Source: JADHLJ01 sp038118725
GTDB taxonomy: Bacteria > Pseudomonadota > Alphaproteobacteria > Thalassobaculales > Thalassobaculaceae
Assembly (NCBI GenBank): GCA_038118725.1
Contig: JAYOIK010000016.1
Span: 1-64,000, forward strand
DNA: 64,000 bases
Direction: 5' to 3'
Shown: in pieces, positions 9,590 through 18,672 of the stretch
Layout of the letters: every line of letters begins with the position of its first letter
Numbering within the stretch: position 1 is the stretch's first letter
Notes under the pieces: generated by a model
What the model saw: only the letters and a program-made list of their open reading frames with translations
Databases searched by the model: none
Told to the model about the DNA's origin: nothing
Position numbers and translations under genes: made by a program

Positions 9590-10507
9590 ATGTCCCATCA
9601 AGGCTTGGAAACACTGCCGTTCATCAGCGAGAAGCGTATCGCCGAAGTGCTGGAATGGACGCCGCTGATCGACGCGATGGAGCGGGCGATGATCGAGTAT
9701 TCGGCGGGCCGGGTCGAACAACCGGTTCGCCAGATGGTTCCGGTCCCCGGCCATGACGCGATCATCGCGGCGATGCCGGCGGTGGGCGAGGCCATGGCGG
9801 TGAAGGTCGTCACGCTCTATCACGACAACGCGGGCACGGATATCCCGACCCATCAGGCGGTGATTCTCGTCTTCGACAAGGAAAACGGCTCGCCGCTGGC
9901 GGTGTTGGACGGGCGTCTGATAACCGAGATGCGCACCGCCGCCGGCTCGGCCGCGGCCGCGCGAAAGCTCGCCCCCGCCGACCCGGAAATCGTGACCATC
10001 ATGGGCAGTGGTCTGCAAGCCCGTGCCCATGCCGAGGCATTGGCCGCGGTCAGGCCGATCGGCGCGCTCCGGCTTTGGTCGCGCACCGAGAGCGCCGGTC
10101 GCGCGTTGGCGGAGGAAATCGGCGCGACCTTCCTCGCCGATCCCGAGGAAGCCGCGCGGGACGCCGATATCATCGCCTGCACGACCTCGGCCAAGCAGCC
10201 GATCCTGAACGGCGCGTGGATCAAGCCCGGCGCCTTCGTGACCGCGGTCGGCTGGAACGGCCATGACGGCCGGGAATTGGACGACGCGGCGATGGCCAAT
10301 ACGGTGATCGTGGAATCAACCGTCGCCGCGCATGACCAGGCCGGCAACATTCGCGGCTCGGGCTGCGAGATCTTCGCCGAAATCGGCGAGATCTTCTCGG
10401 GCGCCAAGGCCGCGCCCGAGGGCGCGACGATCATCTACGATTCCGTCGGCATCGCAATCATGGACGTGGCCGCGGCCAAGCTCGCCTACGACCTCGTCCA
10501 GGGATAA
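9590..10507 (+). CDS. Ornithine cyclodeaminase / mu-crystallin family protein
   Basis: NAD(P)-dependent enzyme of the OCD/mu-crystallin family, whose members include ornithine cyclodeaminase, alanine dehydrogenase, pyrroline-2-carboxylate reductase and EutC of ectoine clusters. The substrate-side lysine is in VKVVTLY (K72) and the Rossmann motif is GSGLQARAHAEAL (about 139-151). Length 305 aa is on the short side of normal. ATG 9590 follows AAGGAG with 5-base spacing. It converges tightly (9 bases) on the downstream SDR. An ectoine-linked role is possible because an ectoine hydrolase lies 15 kb away, but nothing in the sequence proves it. Confidence 0.85.
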   Translation: MSHQGLETLPFISEKRIAEVLEWTPLIDAMERAMIEYSAGRVEQPVRQMVPVPGHDAIIAAMPAVGEAMAVKVVTLYHDNAGTDIPTHQAVILVFDKENGSPLAVLDGRLITEMRTAAGSAAAARKLAPADPEIVTIMGSGLQARAHAEALAAVRPIGALRLWSRTESAGRALAEEIGATFLADPEEAARDADIIACTTSAKQPILNGAWIKPGAFVTAVGWNGHDGRELDDAAMANTVIVESTVAAHDQAGNIRGSGCEIFAEIGEIFSGAKAAPEGATIIYDSVGIAIMDVAAAKLAYDLVQG

Positions 10508-10516
10508 CCGATCGAC

Positions 10517-11287
10517 TCAGATACTGCGGAAGCCGCCATCGGCCATGACGATCCCGCCGGTAACATAGGCGGCGAGATCCGAGGCCAGGAAGATCGCCGG
10601 GCCGACGATATCGCTGGGCTTGCCGGCGCGCCCGAGCGGCGTGTGCTCGAGAACCTTTTGCACCATGTCGGGATTACCGTCGCGCGCCGCCTTGTTAAGC
10701 GGAGTCTCGATCAGGCCGGGACCGATCGCGTTGACTCGCACGCCGTCCTTGCCGAGCTCCGCCGCCAGCGCCCGGGTCATGCCGAGAACCCCATGCTTGG
10801 AGGTCGTGTAGGCCGCCGAGTTCGGCCACCGCACATGGACGAAGGACTGGATGGAGCCGATATTGATCACCCGGCCCTTGCTCGCGCGAAGCTGATCCAG
10901 GAACGCATGGGTGACATTGAAGACACCCTTGAGATTGACCTCCAGGATGTCGTCCCAATCCTTGGCCACTTCCGCCTTGTCGCCGCTGAAGGGCGTGCGG
11001 CGATTGATGCCGGCGTTGTTCACCAAGATCGAGACCTCGCCCAGCGCCGACTTGATCTGGTCCGCGGCGGCGTTGCAACCGGCGCGGTCGGTAACGTCGA
11101 CGCCGACGCTGATCGCCTTGCCGCCGGCATCGGTTATCGCCTTGGCCGTACCGGCCCCGGCATCCGCGTTGACATCGACCACCGCGACAGCCGCGCCCTG
11201 TTCGGCGTATCCGAGCGAGATCGCCTCGCCGATGCCGGAACCGCCGCCGGTGACAACCGCCACATGACCCTCAAGAAGTTTTGACAC
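10517..11287 (-). CDS. Short-chain dehydrogenase/reductase (classical SDR)
   Basis: NAD(P)H-dependent oxidoreductase of the classical SDR family, 256 aa. It shows the cofactor motif TGGGSGIG (13-20), NNAG (90-93), catalytic S145 and YxxxK (Y160, K164), and ends with the standard ADGGF segment. An acidic residue after beta-2 (D38) suggests NAD preference. The start is GTG 11287 with GGGAG six bases upstream. It lies 45 bases downstream of the luciferase-like monooxygenase on the same strand, so the two probably form a transcript. Substrate is unknown; relatives are often annotated gluconate or sorbose dehydrogenases. Confidence 0.87.
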   Translation of the reverse strand: MSKLLEGHVAVVTGGGSGIGEAISLGYAEQGAAVAVVDVNADAGAGTAKAITDAGGKAISVGVDVTDRAGCNAAADQIKSALGEVSILVNNAGINRRTPFSGDKAEVAKDWDDILEVNLKGVFNVTHAFLDQLRASKGRVINIGSIQSFVHVRWPNSAAYTTSKHGVLGMTRALAAELGKDGVRVNAIGPGLIETPLNKAARDGNPDMVQKVLEHTPLGRAGKPSDIVGPAIFLASDLAAYVTGGIVMADGGFRSI

Positions 11288-11332
11288 GTCCTACTCCCTT
11301 AACTCTTCGTGTTCATTTTCGAGCGCGCGCCT

Positions 11333-12574
11333 TCAATCGTCGGACGCCGCCTTGGAGAAATCCGGTCCGGCGTGCGGGCCGAGCGCCGCCGCCACGCCGA
11401 CCTTGGTGTCCTTCAAGGCCGCCGCCGCGCGCGGGTTTTCCATGATCTTGTTGAGGATGCCCTGCTGAGCCTGGGCAAAACTATCGCGGTGCGCGATCAC
11501 ATGCTCGCGGGATTCACGATAGGCGTCGAGCATCCCGTTCAACTCCGGCGCCACGTATCGCATGACCAAATCCCAACTGCGCAGGGTGTTCTCGCGGTTC
11601 GCCCAGTCGTGCACGAAGCCGATGGTCACGCCGAAGCCGCCGGTAAGCTCGATCAGGTCCCGCAAACGCTTGACCAGGTCATCGGGAGTGCCGATCACCG
11701 CCGTCGCGCCCTCGGAGAAGGCCATCCGGTCAACACCCTCGTTCGGGGTTTTAAAGGCGGTCACGCCCGGCCGCTGGAGGGTCGCGACGGTGTACTCGTT
11801 ATGCCAGTGAAACAGGCCGTCCTTGCTTTGCTCGATCGCCTCCTCGCGGGTCTCCGCCAAATGCCATTGCAGCACGATGCGCCAGTTCCGCCGATCAACG
11901 ATATTGCCGTGCTTTAGGCCGGCTTCCTCGGCGAAGGACCACTGGGTGGGCAGCGCGTTCAACCCCTCGGACGACATCGAGCCGATGGAAAGCACGCCGG
12001 TATCGTACTTGCCTGCCAGGGTCATGCCCGAGGGACTGACCATCGAGGCGACGGCGAAGGGCATGTCCTCTTGCAACGGCAGCAGATGAAGACGCGCGTC
12101 GTTCAAGGTGAACCAGTCGGACTGGTGACTGAACCGCTCCTCGCCCCGCAGCAGTTTCCGGATAACGCCAAGGGCCTCGTCCTGGCGATCCCGCTGGGTC
12201 GTAGGTTCAATGCCGAGCACATAAGCGTCGGACGGGAGCGCTCCCGGCCCCGAGCCGAAAATCGCCCGCCCACCGGTCATATGGTCGAGCTGTACCATGC
12301 GCTGGGCGACGATGAACGGGTGATGATAGGGCAACGACACCACGCCGGTGCCGAGCCGTATCCGATGGGTACGCTCACCCGCCGCCGCCAGGAACATCTC
12401 CGGCGAGGCGATGGTTTCCCATCCCGTGGAGTGATGCTCGCCACACCAGAATTCCTCGAAACCCAAACGATCCAAACGCTCGACCAAGTCCAGATCGGAC
12501 CTGAACTGCAGCATGGGGTGCTCGCCAATGGGGTGATGCGGCGCGAGGAAGGCACCGAATTTCATGCGGCTCAC
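11333..12574 (-). CDS. LLM-class flavin-dependent oxidoreductase (luciferase-like)
   Basis: Bacterial-luciferase-fold monooxygenase expected to use reduced FMN supplied by a reductase not seen here. The 413-aa sequence has the family's N-terminal strand (MKFGAFL), FWCGEHH, and the LGTGVVSLPYHHP segment. The C-terminal extension is longer than in F420-type members, and the overall pattern is close to LimB-type monooxygenases. GTG 12574 is preceded by AGGAG with 7-base spacing; an internal ATG at 12565 is less well placed. It is probably cotranscribed with the SDR downstream, which could act on the oxygenated product (inference). Confidence 0.85.
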   Translation of the reverse strand: MSRMKFGAFLAPHHPIGEHPMLQFRSDLDLVERLDRLGFEEFWCGEHHSTGWETIASPEMFLAAAGERTHRIRLGTGVVSLPYHHPFIVAQRMVQLDHMTGGRAIFGSGPGALPSDAYVLGIEPTTQRDRQDEALGVIRKLLRGEERFSHQSDWFTLNDARLHLLPLQEDMPFAVASMVSPSGMTLAGKYDTGVLSIGSMSSEGLNALPTQWSFAEEAGLKHGNIVDRRNWRIVLQWHLAETREEAIEQSKDGLFHWHNEYTVATLQRPGVTAFKTPNEGVDRMAFSEGATAVIGTPDDLVKRLRDLIELTGGFGVTIGFVHDWANRENTLRSWDLVMRYVAPELNGMLDAYRESREHVIAHRDSFAQAQQGILNKIMENPRAAAALKDTKVGVAAALGPHAGPDFSKAASDD

Positions 12575-12691
12575 GATGTTCTCCTAATGGCATGGAAACT
12601 GGGAGGTAAGACGGTTCCCTGGAAGCTTAAATGGTTACCGCGGCGTCGGATAGATGGAACCGACACGCGGTGCTCGCCGCCGGGTGGGCTC

Positions 12692-12775
12692 GGCGCCATC
12701 CGGGGCGCCATCCGGGGCGCCATCGGGGGCTCCATCGGGGGCTCCATCGGGGGTGCCATCGGGGGCTCCACGACG
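12692..12775. repeat. 12-bp minisatellite, about 6.5-7 copies
   Basis: A tandem array of 12-base units of the form GGCGCCATCCGG / GGCTCCATCGGG. The first three copies carry GGCGCCATC and the later ones GGCTCCATC or GGTGCCATC, so copies have diverged in two blocks. It lies in the 296-bp region between the divergent luciferase-like gene and the histidine kinase. Because 12 is a multiple of 3, every frame stays open across it, giving the artificial look of Gly-Ala-Ile repeats on plus and Met-Ala/Glu-Pro-Pro repeats on minus. No ribosome site supports translation. It may vary in copy number and alter promoter spacing. Confidence 0.85.
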
Positions 12776-12870
12776 ACATCCGGAATTACCGGAGATCCAA
12801 TGCCCCGGTTATCAATTTCTTAACTCTTGTCGGTGATGGTGGAGGTCTCGGGGCTTCGGAATACCAGGGA

Positions 12871-15800
12871 ATGGCCGAAACATTTGAACTAGCGACCCAG
12901 GAAGGAACCCGTTCTCGGGAGCGGGACCACTCGCGCGCGCATTCCCAAAACGCGAGGATGAACCCCGCTTGCGAACAAACAATCGGACAAATTCACCTAC
13001 AGCAATTGTTCGAGCATTCGCCGGTTCCAACGATCGTGGTCGACCGCGACATGCGCTACATGGCCATGAGCCAAAGCTGGCGCGAGGTGTTTGGTATCGA
13101 GGCACCCGATATCCTTGGCCGGTCGCATTATGATTTCACGCCGTATATCTCCGAGGAATGGAAGCGCGAGCATCAATCCTGCTTGGCCGGAGAGACCATC
13201 GACAACCCAGACGATTGCGTCGGGATGTCGGACGGCGCTGAAATCTGGATGCGGCGACGGATCCATCCCTGGCGGGACTCGGAAGGGACCATCAGCGGTC
13301 TCGTCATCACAAACGAGATCATCACCGAAAGCGTCGCGGCGGACCAGGCCCTGGAATATCAGCAAAGGTTCACCAGAGCCGTGCTCGCCAATGTCGAGGA
13401 CGCGATCCTGGCCCGCGACGCGCATGGCCGACTGACGCTGTTCAATAACGCCGCCAAGCGCCTGCATGGGTTCGACGAAGGCGCCGATTATCCCGACAGC
13501 GCGGATAACTGGCCGACCTTTCACCACCCGAAAGACGGAACGCCCCTGGAGCGCGACCAGCTTCCGCTGGCCCGGGCCATGCGCGGCGAACATATCCGAG
13601 GCGTGGAGATCGTCATTTCGCCCAAGGGCGAGCCCTCCCGCTCGGTCATCGTGCACGCGACCCCGATGCGCGATCGGAACGGCAACAGCCTCGGCGCCGT
13701 CGCCACCGCGCATGACATCACCTCGCGGCGCATGGCCGAGGCGCGGTTGCGGGACACGGAGGCATGGTACCGAGGGATCTTCGATCAGAGCTTTCAATCC
13801 TGTGCCCTGCTCGATCCCGACGGCATCGTCATGGAGTTGAACGCATCGGCGCGTCTTCTCGCCGGCGACCAGGCCGACAACCAGGTTGGACAGGCTTTGT
13901 GGGATTGCGTCTGGTGGGACACCGGAGAGGAAAGTCGCGACCTCATGCGGGGCGCCGTTAAAAAAGCCATGCGCGGCAACTTCGTCCGCCTGGAAACCAC
14001 GGCACGCATCAAGGGAGATCGCATCGCGCCAGTCGATTTCTCTCTCAAGCCCAGCTACGACGACACGGGCGAGCTTCGGTTCATCATCGCCGAGGCGCGG
14101 GACGTGACCAAGCAACGCGCCATCCAGGAAAGGCTCAGGCGAAAGGAAGCGGAACTCAAGCTCATCCTCGATCATGTTCCCGTCCGAATTCTCCTGAAGG
14201 ACGACAAGAACAACGTTCTGAGATTGAACGATTCCGCCGCGCGTACCATGGGGCTCAGCGTCGAGGAGGCGGAAAATCGACATACCAGCGATCTGTTCCC
14301 GGACCACGCCGCCCAATTCCACGCGGATGATTTGGCGGTTATCGAATCCGGGCAGCCCAAGCTCGGCATGCTGCGGCCCTTCAAGAATCAGTTCGGTGAG
14401 GAGGGCTGGCTGCGCATCGACAAGGTTCCCTATATCGATCCCGAGACCGGGGAGCGCTTCATCTTCATCGCGTCCGCCGACGTCACGGCGGAAAAACAAG
14501 CGGAGTTGGAACGCCACATCCAGGACGAACGCTATCGCGCGCTCTACAACAACACCCCGGTCATGCTCCACTCCATTGATCCCGAGGGTCGCCTCATCAA
14601 TGTCAGCGACTTCTGGCTCGAAAAGTTCGGCTACACCAGGGAAGAGGTCATCGGCCGAAAATCAACGGAGTTCCTAACGCCGGATTCCGCCCGCAAGGCG
14701 ATCGAGGAAGTCCTTCCCGAGTTCATGCGAACCGGTTCCTGCAAGGATGTCGAATATCAATGGGTCACCAAGTCCGGCCAGATCATGGACGTCTTGCTGT
14801 CGGCCATCGCGGAATGGGACGACAACGGAAAGATCCGGCGCTCCCTCGCCGTGTTGATCGACATAACCGAGCGCCGCCAGGTCGAGCAAAAACTGGTCCA
14901 GGCGCAGAAGATGGAATCCGTCGGCCAGCTCACCGGCGGCCTGGCGCATGACTTCAATAACCTTTTGGGCGTGATCCTCGGAAACCTGCAGCTTCTGGAA
15001 AGATCGGTGGGCGGTGATCAGAAAGCCGAACGACGACTCGGGGCGGCCTTGGGAGCGGTCGATAGAGCCTCCGAGCTGACCCGCCGCCTGCTGGCATTCG
15101 CGCGCCGACAAAAGCTGGAGACCCGATCGGTTGATCCCAATGATCTGATTGAGGGGCTGAACGATCTTCTGCGCCAAGCGGTTGGCGAGACCATCGCCCT
15201 GGAAACCCACTTCGGCGCCGATATTCCAATGATCCGGACCGACCAGACCCAGCTTGAATCGGCGATCCTGAACCTTGCCGTGAACGCCCGGGACGCGATG
15301 CCGGAAGGTGGCGCCTTCACCATTGAAACCTCGCTACTGACATTCAACGAAGACTATGCCGACAGCCATGGCGAAATCACACCCGGTCGGTACGTCGTCA
15401 TCGCGGTAACGGATACCGGCACGGGAATCCCACGCGCGAAACAGAAAAAGGTCTTCGATCCGTTCTACACGACCAAGGAAGTCGGCAAGGGCAGCGGCCT
15501 CGGTCTCAGCATGGTTTACGGGTTCCTGAACCAGAGTGGCGGTCACGTCCGTCTATATAGCGAGGTGGGACTTGGCACGACCTTCCGGCTGTACCTGCCG
15601 ACGGATCCCGACGAGATCGAAGAGCCGAAATCGACAAGCGAACCACAAAAAAACGCCTTGCCCCCGGGCGCCGAGACCATCCTCGTGGCCGAGGACAATA
15701 CCGAAATGCGGGAAATCGCGGTGCAATTGCTCGAGGATCTGGGATACCAAACCCTCGTCGCGATCGATGGCGGGACCGCCTTGGAGATTCTTGAGGAGAA

Positions 15801-16050
15801 CCCGGATATCGACCTTCTGTTCACCGATATCGTCATGGCCGGCGGGATGAACGGGGTTGCCTTGGCCGAGGCCGCGCGTCGAGCGAGACCCGACCTACCC
15901 GTCCTGTTCACGACCGGCTATGCCGAGGCCGCGGTGCTTCGCGACGGCCAGGTTAGTCGCGAACGCAATCTGGTGACCAAGCCGTACAGGCATCGGGATT
16001 TGGCATTGAAAATCCGAGCCACCCTGGACGAGGCTTCCGACCATGGATAG
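12871..16050 (+). CDS. Hybrid histidine kinase with five PAS domains and receiver
   Basis: Cytosolic sensor kinase with no visible membrane segment. Five consecutive PAS domains start near residues 43, 165, 299, 427 and 555, followed by a HisKA domain with GGLAHDFNN (phospho-His about 693). The HATPase_c domain has an N-box (NLAVNARDAM), G1 (DTGTGIP) and G2 (GKGSGLGLS). A C-terminal receiver has its phospho-Asp in LFTDIVM (about D986). I chose ATG 12871, which precedes PAS1 and excludes the minisatellite; ATG 12958 is a weaker alternative, and neither has a strong ribosome site. The EAL response regulator begins 9 bases after the stop, so they form one signalling unit. The stimulus is unknown. 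Confidence 0.9.
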   Translation: MAETFELATQEGTRSRERDHSRAHSQNARMNPACEQTIGQIHLQQLFEHSPVPTIVVDRDMRYMAMSQSWREVFGIEAPDILGRSHYDFTPYISEEWKREHQSCLAGETIDNPDDCVGMSDGAEIWMRRRIHPWRDSEGTISGLVITNEIITESVAADQALEYQQRFTRAVLANVEDAILARDAHGRLTLFNNAAKRLHGFDEGADYPDSADNWPTFHHPKDGTPLERDQLPLARAMRGEHIRGVEIVISPKGEPSRSVIVHATPMRDRNGNSLGAVATAHDITSRRMAEARLRDTEAWYRGIFDQSFQSCALLDPDGIVMELNASARLLAGDQADNQVGQALWDCVWWDTGEESRDLMRGAVKKAMRGNFVRLETTARIKGDRIAPVDFSLKPSYDDTGELRFIIAEARDVTKQRAIQERLRRKEAELKLILDHVPVRILLKDDKNNVLRLNDSAARTMGLSVEEAENRHTSDLFPDHAAQFHADDLAVIESGQPKLGMLRPFKNQFGEEGWLRIDKVPYIDPETGERFIFIASADVTAEKQAELERHIQDERYRALYNNTPVMLHSIDPEGRLINVSDFWLEKFGYTREEVIGRKSTEFLTPDSARKAIEEVLPEFMRTGSCKDVEYQWVTKSGQIMDVLLSAIAEWDDNGKIRRSLAVLIDITERRQVEQKLVQAQKMESVGQLTGGLAHDFNNLLGVILGNLQLLERSVGGDQKAERRLGAALGAVDRASELTRRLLAFARRQKLETRSVDPNDLIEGLNDLLRQAVGETIALETHFGADIPMIRTDQTQLESAILNLAVNARDAMPEGGAFTIETSLLTFNEDYADSHGEITPGRYVVIAVTDTGTGIPRAKQKKVFDPFYTTKEVGKGSGLGLSMVYGFLNQSGGHVRLYSEVGLGTTFRLYLPTDPDEIEEPKSTSEPQKNALPPGAETILVAEDNTEMREIAVQLLEDLGYQTLVAIDGGTALEILEENPDIDLLFTDIVMAGGMNGVALAEAARRARPDLPVLFTTGYAEAAVLRDGQVSRERNLVTKPYRHRDLALKIRATLDEASDHG

Positions 16051-16059
16051 GCGCGCGCG

Positions 16060-17247
16060 ATGACCCATCGGAAAAATCGTCTCCTTGTCGTCGACGACGA
16101 AGCCGAAATCCGGTCCTTCGTGCGCGATGTCGCCGAGGAAATGGGCGTGGACGTGGACGAGGCCGCCACCTTCGAGGCTTTCTTCGACATCTATGACCCC
16201 GGTCGCCACGGGATGATCATGCTCGACCTCTCGATGCCGGGGCGTGACGGGATCGAGCTGTTGCGCGATCTCTCGCGGAAAGACTGCAAGGCCCCGATTC
16301 ATCTCAGCAGCGGTCAGGACCCACGGGTTCTCGCCACCGCTAATCGTCTGGGACGCGATTTCGGGCTCGACATGGGTGAGATCCTGGCGAAACCCGTATC
16401 CGTGCCGGACCTGGAACGATGCCTGCGCGCGGTGTTCGGCGAAACCACCGCGATAACGCCCGAAATACTCTCGCGCGCCTTGGAAAACGGCGAATTCGTC
16501 CCTTACTACCAGCCCCAGGTGAACCTTCGCGACGGCCAGACCTACAATGTTGTCGCCGCCGAGGCCTTGGCGCGCTGGTATCATCTGAGATTGGGGCTGG
16601 TCTCTCCCGGCGTCTTCATTCCGATGATGGAGGAAGCGGGACTGATTGGGAGATTGACGGAAGTCATGCTGGACAGGGTCGTCGATCACCTCGCCGAATG
16701 GCGCGACGACGGCCGCGCGCTACCGGTCTCCATCAACGTGGCGCCCGCGGCGCTTACCGATCTCGATTTTCCCTATAAGATCTCCTCGATTCTGGAACGC
16801 GCGGCGCTCGATCCCTCGCTGCTTGTCGTGGAGATCACCGAAAGCACCGCGATGGCGGATTCCCGCAAATCCATCGATATCCTCACGCGGCACAGATTGA
16901 AGAATATCAACGTGTCGCTTGATGACTTCGGTGCCGGGTTCTCGTCGCTGGTGGAACTCTATCGGATGCCGCTTAGTGAGTTGAAACTCGATCGCTCGCT
17001 CATCGTCGATATCGATCAGGATGAAGGCGCGCTCACCGTGGTTCGCGGCATTCTGGCTCTCGCGCGGGAGTTGCGGATCCCGGTTTGCGCCGAGGGCGTG
17101 GAAACCAAGAAAAGCGCCGAAACCCTTCGGGGATTGGGATGCCCGAAAGCCCAAGGGTTTCTTTTCTCGCACCCGCTTCCCGCGCGGGAGTTCTCGGCCT
17201 TCATCAACAACCGCGCGGGCCAGGAACTGGTTCGCGAGATCGGTTGA
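16060..17247 (+). CDS. REC-EAL response regulator, c-di-GMP phosphodiesterase
   Basis: Receiver (about 1-125) fused directly to an EAL domain (about 135-390). The receiver has D12/D13, phospho-acceptor D56 in MLDLSMP and K111. The EAL domain keeps the residues required for c-di-GMP hydrolysis: E168-A-L, N226, E258 in EITES, D288-D289, K309 and E345 in the EGVET loop. It is therefore predicted to be an active phosphodiesterase rather than a degenerate sensor. It is the probable phosphorylation target of the adjacent five-PAS kinase, which would link an intracellular signal to c-di-GMP level, for instance motility or surface attachment. Confidence 0.9.
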   Translation: MTHRKNRLLVVDDEAEIRSFVRDVAEEMGVDVDEAATFEAFFDIYDPGRHGMIMLDLSMPGRDGIELLRDLSRKDCKAPIHLSSGQDPRVLATANRLGRDFGLDMGEILAKPVSVPDLERCLRAVFGETTAITPEILSRALENGEFVPYYQPQVNLRDGQTYNVVAAEALARWYHLRLGLVSPGVFIPMMEEAGLIGRLTEVMLDRVVDHLAEWRDDGRALPVSINVAPAALTDLDFPYKISSILERAALDPSLLVVEITESTAMADSRKSIDILTRHRLKNINVSLDDFGAGFSSLVELYRMPLSELKLDRSLIVDIDQDEGALTVVRGILALARELRIPVCAEGVETKKSAETLRGLGCPKAQGFLFSHPLPAREFSAFINNRAGQELVREIG

Positions 17248-17258
17248 GCTTGGTGCTT

Positions 17259-17281
17259 GTCGCCTTGGTTCCCAAGACGAC
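17259..17281. terminator. Hairpin between convergent genes
   Basis: GTCGCCTTGG-TTC-CCAAGACGAC forms a 10-position stem with one mismatch and a 3-base loop. It sits in the 50-bp gap between the EAL gene and the convergent CoA-transferase. There is no clear T tract on either side, so termination is plausible but not certain. Confidence 0.4.
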
Positions 17282-17297
17282 ATAGCGCCCGCGCTTT

Positions 17298-18530
17298 CTA
17301 TGACGCCGCGACCTCCGACCTCGTTGTTTCGGCTCGCCCATCGACAATCACGTCCTGGGCGAGCATTTCCGCGACTTCCGCTTCGGAATACCCGGCTTCC
17401 AGAAGAACCTCGACGCTATGCTCCCCGAGCCCCGGCGGCAAGCTTCTGATCTCCGCCGGGGTGTCCGAGAATTTCATCGGCGGCGCGGTAAGGTTGATCC
17501 GACCCTCGGTCGGATGGTCAACGGTACGAAAGAAATCAACCGCGTCCAGATGTGGGTCGGCGGCCAGATCATTCAAGGTCGTCGCGGCGCCATGCGGGAT
17601 ATCCCCTTCCGACAACGCGGCCAGAACGTCTTCCGTCTTCCAGGTGCTCACGCATTCCGCGACCATCTCGTACAGCTCGCCGATTTTCTTGCTTCGGACG
17701 CCCGGATCAATCACCCGGGGGTCGTCCAGCATCTCCTCGCGCCCCATGATCCTGAAAAACGAGCGCCATTGCTTTGTGTTATAGGGCAAGGCGCAGACAT
17801 AACCGTCCAGGGTCGCATAGGGACGACGGTAAGGCACCATCGACCGCTCATACCCCGCGTCGCCGAGAGCAGGCTCGAAAGCCCGGCCGGAATTGTGTTC
17901 CACGAGGTTGAAGCCGACCATCGCCTCGAACATCGGCACCTCGACCAGTTGCCCCTTGCCGGTCTTCTGGCGGCTGAATAATGCCGCGAGGGACGCGTGC
18001 GCCGCCACCTGGGAGCAGATCTTATCGCAGACCGAGGCATTGACGAAGGTCGGCGGCCCGGACCGGCCGCCCTGCATCGCCGCCATGCCGGACACGCCTT
18101 GGATGATATCGTCATAGGCGGGCCGGGCCGCGTAGGGACCGTCCTGGCCGAACCCGACCAGGGCGACATAAACGATATTGGGATTCACCGCCCGGCAATC
18201 CTCGTATCCAAGCCCGAGGCGATCCATGGCGGCGGGGCGGATCGAGCAGATCACCGCGTCCATGGTCTCCACCAGTTTGAGGAACGCCTCCTTACCCTTC
18301 TCGGCCTTCAGATCCAACACGACACTCCGCTTGTTGCGATTGGCCATCAGGAAGAAATGGCCCATGCCCGGATTGCGGTACGGCGTGATGCCTCGGGTGA
18401 TGTCCCCGTCCCTGGATTCGACTTTCACCACCTCGGCGCCATAGTCGCCGAGGATCTGACAGGCATAGGGCCCGTAGCCCACGGTTGTCAGATCAAGTAT
18501 TCGAACGCCGTCAAGAGGACCCGCCATCAT
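17298..18530 (-). CDS. CaiB/BaiF family CoA-transferase (class III)
   Basis: Class III CoA-transferase that moves CoA between carboxylic acids through an aspartyl-CoA intermediate. The 410-aa sequence starts with the standard PLDGVRILDLT and has the KRSVVLDLK segment. A catalytic Asp lies in AYDDIIQG (about D140/D141). The start at 18530 is supported by GGGGAG immediately upstream; a longer open frame reaching 18569 is not. The last ~20 residues are a charged tail. It stands alone between convergent EAL and the unrecognised gene. The acid substrate cannot be inferred. Confidence 0.88.
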   Translation of the reverse strand: MMAGPLDGVRILDLTTVGYGPYACQILGDYGAEVVKVESRDGDITRGITPYRNPGMGHFFLMANRNKRSVVLDLKAEKGKEAFLKLVETMDAVICSIRPAAMDRLGLGYEDCRAVNPNIVYVALVGFGQDGPYAARPAYDDIIQGVSGMAAMQGGRSGPPTFVNASVCDKICSQVAAHASLAALFSRQKTGKGQLVEVPMFEAMVGFNLVEHNSGRAFEPALGDAGYERSMVPYRRPYATLDGYVCALPYNTKQWRSFFRIMGREEMLDDPRVIDPGVRSKKIGELYEMVAECVSTWKTEDVLAALSEGDIPHGAATTLNDLAADPHLDAVDFFRTVDHPTEGRINLTAPPMKFSDTPAEIRSLPPGLGEHSVEVLLEAGYSEAEVAEMLAQDVIVDGRAETTRSEVAAS

Positions 18531-18672
18531 ATCTCTCCCCGATGCCGCGCCCATCCATGTTTGGCGCAATTTCCGTTCCTAGCGCATCAGGGTCGAACGG
18601 GCCAAGAACCGATGGCCCCACCGGGGGCGTCAACAGACTGGCGATGGCCGGAGAGGTCGGCGCGTCTTGGTG

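Noticed and set aside
12692..12775. CRISPR-like or protein-coding repeat
   Set aside because: Units are contiguous 12-mers without spacers, and open frames on both strands are a by-product of unit length divisible by three.
12631..12870. N-terminal extension of the histidine kinase through the minisatellite
   Set aside because: It reads as low-complexity Arg/His/Gly repeats and PAS1 starts well downstream; no ribosome site supports it.
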